A stretch of DNA of 64,000 nt from SB11 sp035906255 (GTDB taxonomy: Bacteria; Bacteroidota; Bacteroidia; UBA8524). Positions within the stretch are counted from its first letter, which is position 1, and each line of letters begins with the position of its first letter. Below the pieces are notes generated by a model, which saw nothing but the letters and a program-made list of their open reading frames with translations, did no database searches and had not been told where the DNA came from. Of this stretch, positions 54,376-63,960 are shown piece after piece. A program made the translations under genes and the position numbers. Location: assembly GCA_035906255.1 (NCBI GenBank), contig JAMIFM010000037.1, positions 124,001 through 188,000 of the forward strand, read 5' to 3'.

Positions 54376-55419
54376 CTAATGCTTATTAGCCAATTGCCCG
54401 CAGGCAGCATCAATATCCTTACCCCGGCTGCGGCGGATATTTACAATCAACCCTTTGTTTTCTAAAAAGGTTTTAAATTTCTCAATCTTGTCCCCGTCAG
54501 CATTCAAAAAATCAGCATTACTAATGGGGTTGTATTCAATCAGATTTATTTTGCAGGGCAATTTTTTGCTAAACTGCCACAGTTCACGGGCATCCTCAAT
54601 TTCATCGTTAAAGTGGTTAAAAACAATGTACTCAAAAGTAACCCTGCTGCCCGTTTTCTCATACCAGTAGGCCAACGCTTCGCCCAGCACTTCCAAACTA
54701 TTGCTTTCATTTATGGGCATAATTTGGTTACGCTTTTCATCATTGGCAGCGTGCAGTGATAAAGCAAGGTTAAACCTTGCCCCGTCATCAGCCATTTTTT
54801 TAATCATTTTTGCCACTCCGGCAGTAGATACGGTAATCCGTTGCGGAGACATACCCAACCCGTCAGGCGAAGTTATCCGCTCAATAGACTTCATCACATT
54901 GGCATAATTAAGCAACGGTTCGCCCATGCCCATATACACAATGTTACTAAGCGGTATATCATAATTATCGCGTGCTTGCCGGTCAATAAGCACCACTTGG
55001 TCATAAATCTCATCCGCATTCAGATTGCGCTTTCTATCCATATACCCCGTAGCACAAAACTTGCAGGTAAGGCTGCACCCCACTTGGCTACTCACGCAAG
55101 CCGTCATACGTTCGGTGGTAGGTATCAACACCCCCTCAATAATGTTATCGTCGTATAGCTTAAAAGCATTTTTTATCGTACCGTCACTGCTTTTTTGCTG
55201 GGTGGCAATACTCACGTTATTTATTGTGTACCTTTCGGTTAGCCACACCCGCAACTCTTTCGATAAATTGGTCATTTGCTCAAAACTGTGCGCACTTTTC
55301 TTCCAAAGCCACTCATACACCTGCTTTGCTCTAAATGCTTTTTCGCCCGCAGCCACCATGTGTTCCTGCAATTGAGGCAGCGTTAGCGAGCGCACATCTG
55401 TTTTTTGCAATAAATCCAT
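54376..55419 (-). CDS. rlmN: 23S rRNA (A2503-C2)/tRNA methyltransferase RlmN
   Basis: Radical-SAM enzyme that methylates C2 of A2503 in 23S rRNA and A37 in some tRNAs. The 347-residue protein has the cluster motif in VGCSLTCKFCATGYMDRKR (CxxxCxxC), GMGEPLLNY, and the C-terminal CysII in AACGQL close to the end, both needed for catalysis. ATG 55419 is used; an upstream in-frame TTG at 55428 sits inside a TATCTTTG promoter box. It stands next to a divergent response-regulator gene. Confidence 0.96.
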   Translation of the reverse strand: MDLLQKTDVRSLTLPQLQEHMVAAGEKAFRAKQVYEWLWKKSAHSFEQMTNLSKELRVWLTERYTINNVSIATQQKSSDGTIKNAFKLYDDNIIEGVLIPTTERMTACVSSQVGCSLTCKFCATGYMDRKRNLNADEIYDQVVLIDRQARDNYDIPLSNIVYMGMGEPLLNYANVMKSIERITSPDGLGMSPQRITVSTAGVAKMIKKMADDGARFNLALSLHAANDEKRNQIMPINESNSLEVLGEALAYWYEKTGSRVTFEYIVFNHFNDEIEDARELWQFSKKLPCKINLIEYNPISNADFLNADGDKIEKFKTFLENKGLIVNIRRSRGKDIDAACGQLANKH

Positions 55420-55425
55420 TTGGTA

Positions 55426-55433
55426 CAAAGATA
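55426..55433 (-). promoter_or_regulatory. -7 box TATCTTTG of rlmN
   Basis: Perfect consensus ending 6 nt before ATG 55419, so the mRNA would begin at or near the start codon. Confidence 0.65.
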
Positions 55434-55611
55434 CGTATATACCTTCTTATTGTGCTTATAGGTACAAAACGGGCTTAGATGCTCAATTTTTTAAAACTAA
55501 GAACTACACAAAGTAAATTTTTATGTGGAGATTTGTATATTATTGACCCTTAAAAAAATAAGGTATGACAGCAACCCTGCCTGGCTTACTTTAACCCTGA
55601 AAAGAACAACT

Positions 55612-56040
55612 ATGGTGAACGGTAAAATAATCAGCATTATGCTGGTAGAAGATGATGAAGTGGATGTGATGAATATTAAAAGGGCGTTTAAAAAAAACAA
55701 CATCAACAACCCTTTGTATTTGGCAGGAAACGGAATAGAGGCTCTTGAAATTTTGCGCAGCTGCGGAGCAGACGATAAGCCACTTCCTAAAATTGTTTTA
55801 TTAGATTTGAATATGCCGAAGATGAACGGTATTGAATTTTTGAAGGAATTGAGGAAGGACGAAAAGCTACATCAATTGAGTGTTTTTGTAATGACTACTT
55901 CAAATAAGGATAATGATATTATTGAGGCTTATAACCTTAATGTGGCGGGATATATACTGAAACCACTATCGATGGATAAGTTTATGAACGCTGTGGCGGC
56001 ACTTAGCAATTACTGGCAATTATGTGAGTTTCCGGCATAA
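55612..56040 (+). CDS. Single-domain response regulator
   Basis: A 142-residue CheY/Rcp1-like receiver with no output domain. The acidic pair is EDD (13-15), the phosphorylated residue is Asp65 in IVLLDLNMPKMNG, and the Thr/Lys switch residues appear in VMTTS and LKPLS. ATG 55612 is chosen; an in-frame ATG at 55525 would add 29 non-conserved residues. The next gene, a hybrid kinase, starts 26 nt downstream and is probably its partner in a phosphorelay. Confidence 0.9.
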   Translation: MVNGKIISIMLVEDDEVDVMNIKRAFKKNNINNPLYLAGNGIEALEILRSCGADDKPLPKIVLLDLNMPKMNGIEFLKELRKDEKLHQLSVFVMTTSNKDNDIIEAYNLNVAGYILKPLSMDKFMNAVAALSNYWQLCEFPA

Positions 56041-56066
56041 GCGGAGCAACTATACGACTGAAAACT

Positions 56067-58388
56067 ATGTTTGGAATGCAGGATAAAGTTAAGATACTTC
56101 TGATTGAGGACGACGAGATTGATATTTTGGCGTTTAAACGGGCAGTTTCGAAAGGTAATCTTGATTATGAAGTTGAGGTGAACTATCGTGCCGACGAGGC
56201 ACTTAATATGGCCCTTAACGGCAATTATACCTGTATATTTTTAGATTATTTGTTACCCGGCAGTGACGGGCTTGAAGTTTTAAAAGGCCTGCGCTCAAGA
56301 GGCATACAAACTCCGGTGGTTATTGTTACATCACAGGGCAATGAAAAAATTGCCGTTGAGATGATGAAAAGCGGTGCGCTGGATTACATTACCAAAGAAG
56401 AGATTACTGCCGAACGTATATCAATGTTGGTGCATACCGCCAACTTGCTGCTAAAATCGGAAAACGAAAAAGCATTGGCAGAAACATCACTGCGTAAAAG
56501 CAGGCAGATGATGGCCAATATTTTTAATGCAAGCGGCATGGGGATGTTACTGATTGATGGTGAAGGTATGGTGCAACGTGCCAATAAGGCATTTACGGAT
56601 ATTATGAGTAGCGGGATGGACGAGATTTTAAACCGTCCCATTGACGAGATTTTTAATAACCGCCTGCACATGACTGATTTGTTGCACCAAGGCGAGCAGG
56701 CGTATGAGTTTAGCTTTGAAACAGGCGGGCAAACCAAATATCTTTCGGTAACGGGCAATACTTTTTATGATGAGGACGGAAAAGAATACATCATCATCAA
56801 CTTTTACGACATTACATCAAAAGTTAGCTACGAACGGGAGATTGTGTGGCAAAACACCCGCATGGAAGCCCTTTTTGAAAGCACGAACAGTGTTATATTA
56901 TCTATAAACACAGATTACAAAATCACAGGACTTAACAAGGCTGCGAAAAAAATATTCAAAACCTTTTATAACATTGATGCAAAAGAGGCGATGGATGTTT
57001 TCAAAATTCCGTTTGACGATGATAACCGTCAAATGATGAAAGAAAACTTTGAGTTGGCCTTTGGCGGTAAACGGGCAACTGTGGTACACCGTATTAACAA
57101 ACTGTTTTTTGAAACCACCTTTAACCCCATAAAGGCTGAAGATAAGGGCATCTTAGGAGTGTCGGTTTTTTCTCAAGACATTACCAAAGAAAAAGCCAAC
57201 GAAACCAACTTGTTGGAAGCCAAAAAGGTGGCCGAGGAACTTGCAAAGGCAAAATCACAGTTCCTATCCAACATGAGCCACGAGATACGTACCCCTATGA
57301 ATGCAATTATAGGGCTAACCTCGTTATTACAAGAAACAGAGCTTACGGAGGTGCAGCAAGAGAACCTGCAAACGCTTAAATTTTCGGCAGATAACCTGCT
57401 GGTGATTATTAACGATATTCTTGATTTATCAAAAATAGAGTCGGGCAAAATAACCTTTGAAGAGATAAACCTTGATGTAAAACAGATTATAGAACAGGTA
57501 AGCAAAACCTTTGCCTTGCAAGGTAAGGAGAAAGGGCTTGCTATACTTACCCAAATCGACGGCAATATGCCTGCTGAATTATTGGGTGACCCTTACCGCC
57601 TTATCCAGATTTTAAACAACCTGATGGGCAACGCCGTTAAGTTTACCACAGAGGGGTCTGTTACAGTGGGGGCAGGCTATAAAGGAAACGATGATGGGGG
57701 CAAAGCTCTTGTTGAATTTTCGGTAGCAGATACAGGCATCGGGATACATAAAGATAAGCTGGGGACAATATTTGAGAGTTTTACCCAAGCCTATACTGAT
57801 ACCACCCGCAAATTTGGAGGAACGGGGCTGGGCTTGGCCATTACCAAACAATTGGTAGAGGTGCAAGGCGGAACCATAACCGTTGAGAGCGAACCGGGCA
57901 AGGGTACTACCTTTAGGTTTACAATACCATTGGTGAACGGGGTAGAGAAAAACGTGTTTACAGGCAATACCAAACAAGTGCCTGATTCTGCCCTTGAGGG
58001 TTTAAAAGTGGCAGTGGCCGAAGACAATAAAGCTAATCAATTGGTGATACGTCAGATACTATCGCGTTGGAAGATTAATGTGGTATTGCTGAACAACGGC
58101 CGCGAAGCGGTGGATTACCTGAAAACCGAAACCCCTGATATTGTATTTATGGATTTGCAGATGCCCGAAGTGAGCGGGTTTGATGCAATTGAAATTATAC
58201 GCGACCCTAAATCGGAAGTACTAAGCCACAATGTACCCGTTTTGGCATTAACCGCCGATGTTTTCCCCGAAACCCGTCAGCGCATTTATGATACGGGTAT
58301 GAACGATTACTTGCTAAAGCCTATAAACATTGAAGAGCTGAAAGAAAAACTTATACGCTTTGCAGTGCTTAAAGTAATTGAGGCTTGA
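56067..58388 (+). CDS. Hybrid sensor histidine kinase (REC-PAS-PAS-HK-REC)
   Basis: 773 residues with no membrane span, so cytoplasmic. Order: receiver 1 (about 7-125, phosphorylatable Asp60 in FLDYLLPG), PAS (about 145-250), second PAS (about 262-370), HisKA with His405 in SNMSHEIRTPMN, HATPase (about 515-640, FGGTGLGLAI as G2), and receiver 2 (about 648-773, Asp696 in FMDLQMPEVSG). Two receivers flanking the kinase point to a multi-step phosphorelay with the upstream single-domain regulator. The sensed signal is unknown. Confidence 0.92.
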   Translation: MFGMQDKVKILLIEDDEIDILAFKRAVSKGNLDYEVEVNYRADEALNMALNGNYTCIFLDYLLPGSDGLEVLKGLRSRGIQTPVVIVTSQGNEKIAVEMMKSGALDYITKEEITAERISMLVHTANLLLKSENEKALAETSLRKSRQMMANIFNASGMGMLLIDGEGMVQRANKAFTDIMSSGMDEILNRPIDEIFNNRLHMTDLLHQGEQAYEFSFETGGQTKYLSVTGNTFYDEDGKEYIIINFYDITSKVSYEREIVWQNTRMEALFESTNSVILSINTDYKITGLNKAAKKIFKTFYNIDAKEAMDVFKIPFDDDNRQMMKENFELAFGGKRATVVHRINKLFFETTFNPIKAEDKGILGVSVFSQDITKEKANETNLLEAKKVAEELAKAKSQFLSNMSHEIRTPMNAIIGLTSLLQETELTEVQQENLQTLKFSADNLLVIINDILDLSKIESGKITFEEINLDVKQIIEQVSKTFALQGKEKGLAILTQIDGNMPAELLGDPYRLIQILNNLMGNAVKFTTEGSVTVGAGYKGNDDGGKALVEFSVADTGIGIHKDKLGTIFESFTQAYTDTTRKFGGTGLGLAITKQLVEVQGGTITVESEPGKGTTFRFTIPLVNGVEKNVFTGNTKQVPDSALEGLKVAVAEDNKANQLVIRQILSRWKINVVLLNNGREAVDYLKTETPDIVFMDLQMPEVSGFDAIEIIRDPKSEVLSHNVPVLALTADVFPETRQRIYDTGMNDYLLKPINIEELKEKLIRFAVLKVIEA

Positions 58389-58494
58389 TTTTTTGGTATC
58401 GTTTACCCATCGTAAACTTTTGGTATTAAGTTTAGCAGGTGAGTGGTATAGTACCTAACTACACCTTGCCCGCTACACCATACAATAAGTGAAT

Positions 58495-59232
58495 ATGAAA
58501 AAAGTAATCCTCATTTCTTTATTTTTAATCCTTTGCATACAAAGTAGGGCACAATACCAGTTAGTAGCCTCTTTTAACCCATCAGCCAGTGTTGGTCAAT
58601 TCAAAGGGCTAAACCATGTAATAGACCGTTATAACGAAACCCGTCAGGGGCAAAACGGTGCCGCAATCCTAAGCCGTAATATGCGCAACATAACTGTAAT
58701 GGCCAGTTTAGGCTGGCGTTTGGGAATAGGTGTTCCGTTTAGTGATGATGGAGGTATTTTCTTTTCGATGAACCGCACAGGGCGCAGGGCACATACATAT
58801 TCGCAAGGGAAGGATATAAATGGTAAGATGTACCAACGCGATTTACGTTTTACTGCTAATAGTTTTAATTTAGAGAGTAGCCTTTTTTTTGGAGGGAGTA
58901 GTTCTGGAGGCATGCTTAGTGCAGGAGGCTCAGTGGATTTTGTTTCTCACAAAGCATACACCCGTTTAGATGATGCTTCTTATAAAGAGGTGATGGATGA
59001 GCTGAATGTGGGCATATCTTTATTTATACAAGGCGATGTGTATGTATATGATAACATATCCGTTGGGTTGAGGCCTAGCTACCAATTCATCCCGCTAACT
59101 ACTTCATACAGTGATTTGAACGATGCTATCAATCCTGCTACCTCACAATTTGATGATAGAGACGACATCTCATCTACCGGCAGTAATTTTACCCTATCGC
59201 TAATGCTAAATTTTGTAGTAGGCAGCGATTAA
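58495..59232 (+). CDS. Exported beta-barrel-like protein of unknown function
   Basis: A 245-residue protein from ATG 58495 (GTG 58489 is an alternative). A signal peptide KKVILISLFLILCIQSRAQ is followed by strand-like alternation with glycine-rich turns, such as ITVMASLGWRLGIGVPF and SLFIQGDVYVYDNISVGLRP, and a final NFTLSLMLNFVV, consistent with an outer-membrane barrel. No family is recognised. It is on the same strand as the hybrid kinase, 106 bp after it. Confidence 0.65.
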   Translation: MKKVILISLFLILCIQSRAQYQLVASFNPSASVGQFKGLNHVIDRYNETRQGQNGAAILSRNMRNITVMASLGWRLGIGVPFSDDGGIFFSMNRTGRRAHTYSQGKDINGKMYQRDLRFTANSFNLESSLFFGGSSSGGMLSAGGSVDFVSHKAYTRLDDASYKEVMDELNVGISLFIQGDVYVYDNISVGLRPSYQFIPLTTSYSDLNDAINPATSQFDDRDDISSTGSNFTLSLMLNFVVGSD

Positions 59233-59249
59233 GAACTTGATATAAAGCA

Positions 59250-59280
59250 AACGTCCCGTTGCCTAGGCAAGCGGGACGTT
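59250..59280 (-). terminator. Hairpin between convergent barrel and LysM genes
   Basis: AACGTCCCG/CGGGACGTT stem with TTGCCTAGGCAA inside. On the minus strand it is followed by a short T-rich stretch; 30 nt past the LysM stop. Could serve both genes. Confidence 0.55.
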
Positions 59281-59309
59281 GTATGCTCCTTTAAAATTGA
59301 CTTTCTAAA

Positions 59310-61016
59310 TTACTTCACCCGCAGTTTATCACCGGGTTTTATTGCGCCTTCTCCCAAATTGTTCAGCTTCTTAATATCATCCACTTTCACACCGTATTTA
59401 CGGGCTATTGCATAGAGCGTTTCCCCTTGTGCAACCGTATGGTAAGTGATATTGGTGGTAACAGTTTCACTCTTCTTATTCTCGCCTTTCACTTCGGCTT
59501 TTGAAACCGCCAAACGCATCCCAACGCTTATTGGGCTGTCGCCAAGGCTATTCAGTTTTTTCAACTCATCCACCGTCATATTGTATTTCTTGGCAATGCT
59601 AAACAAGGTTTCACCCTTTTGCACCTCGTGGTAAAAATCAGTGGTTTTGGTATCGGGCTCTTTCTCTTTAAAGTTTTGGTTCACAATTATTTTCTGCCCC
59701 TCTTTCAACCCAAAATCCGAAAGATGGTTCAGTTGTTTTAACTGCTCCACACTCTTGCCATATTTACGTGCAATAGCAAACAAGGTTTCACCTTTTTGCA
59801 CCACATGGTATTCTACATTATCCAGTTGTTTCTTATCAATGCGGTATTCTTTGTTCTTTTCCTCAATCTTCACATCATACTTTTCTTCGGTCTTCTTCTC
59901 TACAAATACTGGTTTTTTATCTTCCGCCGCTACAGGAGGTTGTTCAACAGGTTCTTCCTTTTTAGGTTTTTCCTTCTTTGGTGCAGGCTCATTGGGTTTA
60001 ATAATTACCTCAGCACGCTCAATATAAGGTTCGGTTTTCAACGTATCAGCAGGCGGTATGCGAACAATAGTTTCTGCACCTTCCACCCTCAATTCAGGCG
60101 GCGTGCGGCGCTTGCGGCGCAAATATACCACTTGTCCCACAGCAGGTTCAGTATCCTCCTTCATGCGGTTAAAACTGTACACGTGCTTCAGCTTTACGCC
60201 ATACAATTGTGATATGCTATACATCGTTTCCCCTGTTTTCACAGTATGGTATGCTTCGCTGCCCTTGCGGTGCTTGGGTTTTAAATACACAATACTACCC
60301 GGCACCACATCACTGCCCTCCTTCATATCATTATAGCGGTAAAACTGGCGGGGCAATAACCCATACACCTGTGAAATAGAAATGGCCGTTTGGCCTTCCA
60401 TTACCTTAGTGGCAGGGATACCGTTAAACCTAAAAAGCTCACCGTCGGCTTGCACAATCGGGTCGGGTTTGGGTTTTATTTCATCTCCCTTTTTGGGCAA
60501 CGGTTCATTCTTATCCAGTTTGTGAAGTTCATGGCGTTCAATCAGGCCAATCAAAATCTCAGCATATTGGGGGTTGGTAGCATATCCCGCTTGTTTTAAG
60601 CCCTTAGCCCAACCTTTATAATCGGTACCTTCCAAATCAAACAAAAAAGCATAACGTGCATTCTCAATCAAAAAAGTAGAATGGTCTATATAAGACTCCT
60701 TAGCAGTGCCGTATGCACGGAAACATTCATGCAACTCATCATCATCAGCGTAAATAGTATTACCTGTCCAATTTTTCTTACACTTTATCCCAAAATGGTT
60801 GTTCCCTTCCGTGGCAAGTCGGCTGTTTCCATTCGCACTTTCTAAAATACCTTGTGCCAAAGTAATACTGGCAGGTATGCGTGCACGCTCCATTTCACCC
60901 ACGGCAAGCTCTTTGTACGTGTCAATATATTCCTGCACCGTCATCTTTTTGTTTTGGGCAAAGCCCGCTGCCATCCACAGGCACAGGAGTATCGAAAAAG
61001 CTGTCTTTCTAAGCAT
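59310..61016 (-). CDS. Glucosaminidase-LysM cell-wall hydrolase
   Basis: 568 residues: signal peptide (about 1-20), a GH73-like N-acetylglucosaminidase domain (about 25-170, with catalytic-type Glu in LAQGILESANGNSRLA and a second conserved block CFRAYGTAKESYIDH), then LysM modules. I count one degenerate LysM near 195-250, one near 255-300, and three clear copies in the last 175 residues (YHVVQKGETLFAIARKYG, YHEVQKGETLFSIAKKYN, YHTVAQGETLYAIARKYG). LysM binds peptidoglycan glycans. A Lys/Glu/Pro-rich linker separates the sets. Confidence 0.92.
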   Translation of the reverse strand: MLRKTAFSILLCLWMAAGFAQNKKMTVQEYIDTYKELAVGEMERARIPASITLAQGILESANGNSRLATEGNNHFGIKCKKNWTGNTIYADDDELHECFRAYGTAKESYIDHSTFLIENARYAFLFDLEGTDYKGWAKGLKQAGYATNPQYAEILIGLIERHELHKLDKNEPLPKKGDEIKPKPDPIVQADGELFRFNGIPATKVMEGQTAISISQVYGLLPRQFYRYNDMKEGSDVVPGSIVYLKPKHRKGSEAYHTVKTGETMYSISQLYGVKLKHVYSFNRMKEDTEPAVGQVVYLRRKRRTPPELRVEGAETIVRIPPADTLKTEPYIERAEVIIKPNEPAPKKEKPKKEEPVEQPPVAAEDKKPVFVEKKTEEKYDVKIEEKNKEYRIDKKQLDNVEYHVVQKGETLFAIARKYGKSVEQLKQLNHLSDFGLKEGQKIIVNQNFKEKEPDTKTTDFYHEVQKGETLFSIAKKYNMTVDELKKLNSLGDSPISVGMRLAVSKAEVKGENKKSETVTTNITYHTVAQGETLYAIARKYGVKVDDIKKLNNLGEGAIKPGDKLRVK

Positions 61017-61043
61017 AATATACCACTATAACGTAAACAGTTT

Positions 61044-61051
61044 CAAAAGTA
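61044..61051 (-). promoter_or_regulatory. -7 box TACTTTTG of the LysM gene
   Basis: Matches TAnnTTTG, 27 nt before ATG 61016. Confidence 0.5.
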
Positions 61052-61205
61052 TTTGCACCAAACATCAATACAGGACCTTAGTTGTGCACTTTTCAACACT
61101 TAATAGGGTATTGTACAAAAAGGTAAAAACATGGGATAATTGAAACTTTGGAGTAGATTTTGTCGCCTAATACACGGCTAACCTTTTAGCTTTACAGTTT
61201 TAAAT

Positions 61206-61213
61206 TAAATTTG
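61206..61213 (+). promoter_or_regulatory. -7 box TAAATTTG of the DsbD-type gene
   Basis: Matches TAnnTTTG, 26 nt before GTG 61240. Confidence 0.5.
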
Positions 61214-61239
61214 TCGGACGTAAAACAGATATTCCTATT

Positions 61240-63378
61240 GTGAGAAAATTACTGATAGTATGGCTGGCTGCCTTGTTGCCCGTTTTTGCAGGGGCACAAT
61301 TGGTATTACCCGCTACATGGAGTTTTAGTGTGTCTAAAAGCGATGTGAAGGTTGGTGATGAAGTAGAGTTGATATTTAAGGCCGATATACCGCAAGATTG
61401 GTATATGTACACCAACGAGTTTAAAGGTGAAGGCCCCATAAAAGCCACTTTTAAGTTTGATAAAAATGCTACCTATAAGTTGGTAGGCGGTGTTAAAGCC
61501 ATTAACCCCATAACCAAAGAAGATGAATTTTTTGGGGAGGTTAAAATCTTTAAAAAGAAAGGTGAGTTTAAGCAGAAAGTTAAAATACTTGCCGCTAATC
61601 CTACAATTAAAGGTACTGTAACTGAATACCAGATATGTAGCGATATAAGCGGAAAATGCGCTCAGTTTTTTGATGAAGAGGGCGATTTTGGAAAGCTGCT
61701 GAAAGTAAGCGGGGGAACAAATGCAGTAGTTGAGCCTGTTATTGAAGAACAACCTTCGGTAGATACAACATTAAAAGATACAGCAAGTACTCAAGGAATT
61801 GATACGGCAAAAACAGCTGCAAAAGACACAAACGGTTACCACAGCACCTCAATATTAGAAGGGGGTAACTGCGAGGTTAAAAAATTTGTGGGCGAAAGCG
61901 GTATAGTTGAAGCCAAAGAAGAAGACGATAATTTATGGGTGTTTTTCCTTGTGGCATTCGTTTCTGGATTAGTAGCCTTGCTTACTCCCTGCGTTTTCCC
62001 TATGATTCCGATGACGGTTACCTTTTTCCTCAAAAGCAGTTCAAGCAAAGCAGTAGGCAGGCGCAATGCCATATTATATGGAGTGTTTATTATTCTTATA
62101 TATACTCTTATAGGCACCATTTTTTCACGCATATTTGGTGCTGTTGGGGCAAACTGGTTTAGTACAGATGCTACAGTAAACACTGTATTCTTTTTAGTAT
62201 TTGTAATATTTGCCATATCGTTTTTCGGATTATTCGAGATTACCTTGCCCAGTGGCTTTATTAATAAAGTAGATAAACAAAGCGATAGGGGTGGCTTGGT
62301 AGGTGTATTCTTTATGGCCTTCACCCTTGTACTGGTTTCGTTTTCATGTACAGGCCCTATTGTAGGCAGTATATTGGTTGAAGCATCACAAGGCAGCTAC
62401 CTGCGCCCCATAGTTGGTATGTTAGGTTTCTCGGCGGCATTTGCCCTTCCTTTCACATTATTTGCCATATTCCCCAACTGGTTGCAAGGCTTGCCAAAAT
62501 CAGGCGGTTGGCTAAACAGCGTAAAAGTGGTTTTGGGATTTGTGGAGTTAGCATTGGGATTAAAATTCCTTAGTGTTGCCGACCAAGCTTACCATTGGCA
62601 CTTGCTTGACCGTGAAATATACATTGCACTTTGGATTGTAATATTCTTCTTAATGGGTGTGTATTTGTTGGGTAAACTAAAATTTGCCCACGATAGCGAT
62701 ATGCCTTATTTGGGAGTTCCGCGGTTGTTTTTGGCCATCTTAACTTTTGGTTTTGTGGTATATTTAATCCCCGGTATGTGGGGAGCATCGTTACCCGGTT
62801 TGGCAGGGTATTTACCGCCGACAACGACGCATAGTTTTAACCTACCTGCTATGATTAAAGGCGAAGGAGTAGGTAACCTTTGTGAAAAACCTAAGCATAC
62901 CGAGTTTTTGCATCTACCTCACGGTATTAAAGGCTATTTCGACTACAAGCAGGCAATTAATTGTGCTAAAGATTTAAATAAGCCTTTGTTTATAGATTTT
63001 ACCGGTCATGGTTGTGTTAACTGCCGTAAGATGGAGGAACAAGTGTGGGCACATCCCGAAGTGTTGCGTAGGTTGGAGAAAGATTTTATTGTGGTTGCTT
63101 TGTATGTGGATGATAGGACAGAATTACCTGAAAGCGAATGGAGAACTTCTAAGTTTGACGGTAAGGTGAAAAAATCTATCGGGAAAATAAACAGCGATAT
63201 ACAAATTTGCTACTTTGGCAGCAATGCACAGCCAAACTATTGTTTGCTGGATAATAATGAAGAGTTGTTGGCCGAACCAAGGGGCAGTAACTATAATGTA
63301 AAAGAGTTTATTAAATTTTTAGACGATGCCAAAGCCTTGTTCTACAAGCGTGAAGGTATAAAACCACCTGTTGAATAA
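61240..63378 (+). CDS. DsbD/CcdA-type thiol:disulfide interchange protein
   Basis: 712 residues from GTG 61240. Signal peptide (about 1-19), an N-terminal periplasmic DsbD-alpha-like domain (about 20-145), a linker, a CcdA-like membrane core of about eight spans (about 225-545, with LTPCVFPMIPMTVTFF and SFSCTGPIVG carrying the cysteine pair), and a C-terminal thioredoxin domain with active site GCVNC (about 589-593). It carries electrons from cytoplasmic thioredoxin to periplasmic partners. Its stop overlaps the gmhA start by 1 nt (TAATG). The thioredoxin-like protein at 27400 is a possible but unlinked partner. Confidence 0.9.
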   Translation: MRKLLIVWLAALLPVFAGAQLVLPATWSFSVSKSDVKVGDEVELIFKADIPQDWYMYTNEFKGEGPIKATFKFDKNATYKLVGGVKAINPITKEDEFFGEVKIFKKKGEFKQKVKILAANPTIKGTVTEYQICSDISGKCAQFFDEEGDFGKLLKVSGGTNAVVEPVIEEQPSVDTTLKDTASTQGIDTAKTAAKDTNGYHSTSILEGGNCEVKKFVGESGIVEAKEEDDNLWVFFLVAFVSGLVALLTPCVFPMIPMTVTFFLKSSSSKAVGRRNAILYGVFIILIYTLIGTIFSRIFGAVGANWFSTDATVNTVFFLVFVIFAISFFGLFEITLPSGFINKVDKQSDRGGLVGVFFMAFTLVLVSFSCTGPIVGSILVEASQGSYLRPIVGMLGFSAAFALPFTLFAIFPNWLQGLPKSGGWLNSVKVVLGFVELALGLKFLSVADQAYHWHLLDREIYIALWIVIFFLMGVYLLGKLKFAHDSDMPYLGVPRLFLAILTFGFVVYLIPGMWGASLPGLAGYLPPTTTHSFNLPAMIKGEGVGNLCEKPKHTEFLHLPHGIKGYFDYKQAINCAKDLNKPLFIDFTGHGCVNCRKMEEQVWAHPEVLRRLEKDFIVVALYVDDRTELPESEWRTSKFDGKVKKSIGKINSDIQICYFGSNAQPNYCLLDNNEELLAEPRGSNYNVKEFIKFLDDAKALFYKREGIKPPVE

Positions 63379-63953
63379 TGAGTGATGTGATTAGGAAAAA
63401 CTTTTTGGAGGCGTATCAGGTACTTCAAAATTTTTTGAGTGACGACGATAATATAAAAAGTATTGCTCGTGCGGGCGATACGATGCTTGCGGCACTGAAA
63501 AGCGGAAAAAAAATAATCTCGTGCGGTAATGGTGGCAGCATGTGTGATGCCATGCACTTTGCCGAAGAACTTACGGGACGTTTTAAAGAAAACCGCGAGC
63601 CTATTGCGGCAATTTCAATCTCTGACCCTTCCCACATTTCTTGTGTGAGTAATGATTACGGGTATGAGTTTGTGTTCTCACGCTTTGTGCAAGCCATCGG
63701 TAACGAGGGCGATGTGTTACTTGCTATTAGCACCAGTGGGAACAGTAAAAATGTGTTAAATGCTATTGAAGCTGCCCATAAAAAAGGGATGAAAGTGGTG
63801 GGACTTACCGGAAAAGACGGTGGAAAAATGGCTTCGGCAGTTGATGTTGAAGTGCGTGCCCCGCACAGCAAATATGCTGACCGTGCTCAAGAAATACACA
63901 TCAAAGTAATCCACTCATTAATGGATTATATAGAAGAAGGATTAAAAGGGTAA
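63378..63953 (+). CDS. gmhA: D-sedoheptulose 7-phosphate isomerase
   Basis: SIS-domain enzyme that makes D-glycero-D-manno-heptose 7-phosphate for the lipopolysaccharide core. The 191-residue protein has the SIS signature CGNGGSMCDAMHFAEELTGR, the following RFKENREP, and the GNSKNVLNAIEAAHKKGMKV block. It is translationally coupled to the DsbD-type gene (TAATG overlap), although the functions differ. No other heptose genes are in the window. Confidence 0.93.
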   Translation: MSDVIRKNFLEAYQVLQNFLSDDDNIKSIARAGDTMLAALKSGKKIISCGNGGSMCDAMHFAEELTGRFKENREPIAAISISDPSHISCVSNDYGYEFVFSRFVQAIGNEGDVLLAISTSGNSKNVLNAIEAAHKKGMKVVGLTGKDGGKMASAVDVEVRAPHSKYADRAQEIHIKVIHSLMDYIEEGLKG

Positions 63954-63960
63954 GAAAGAA

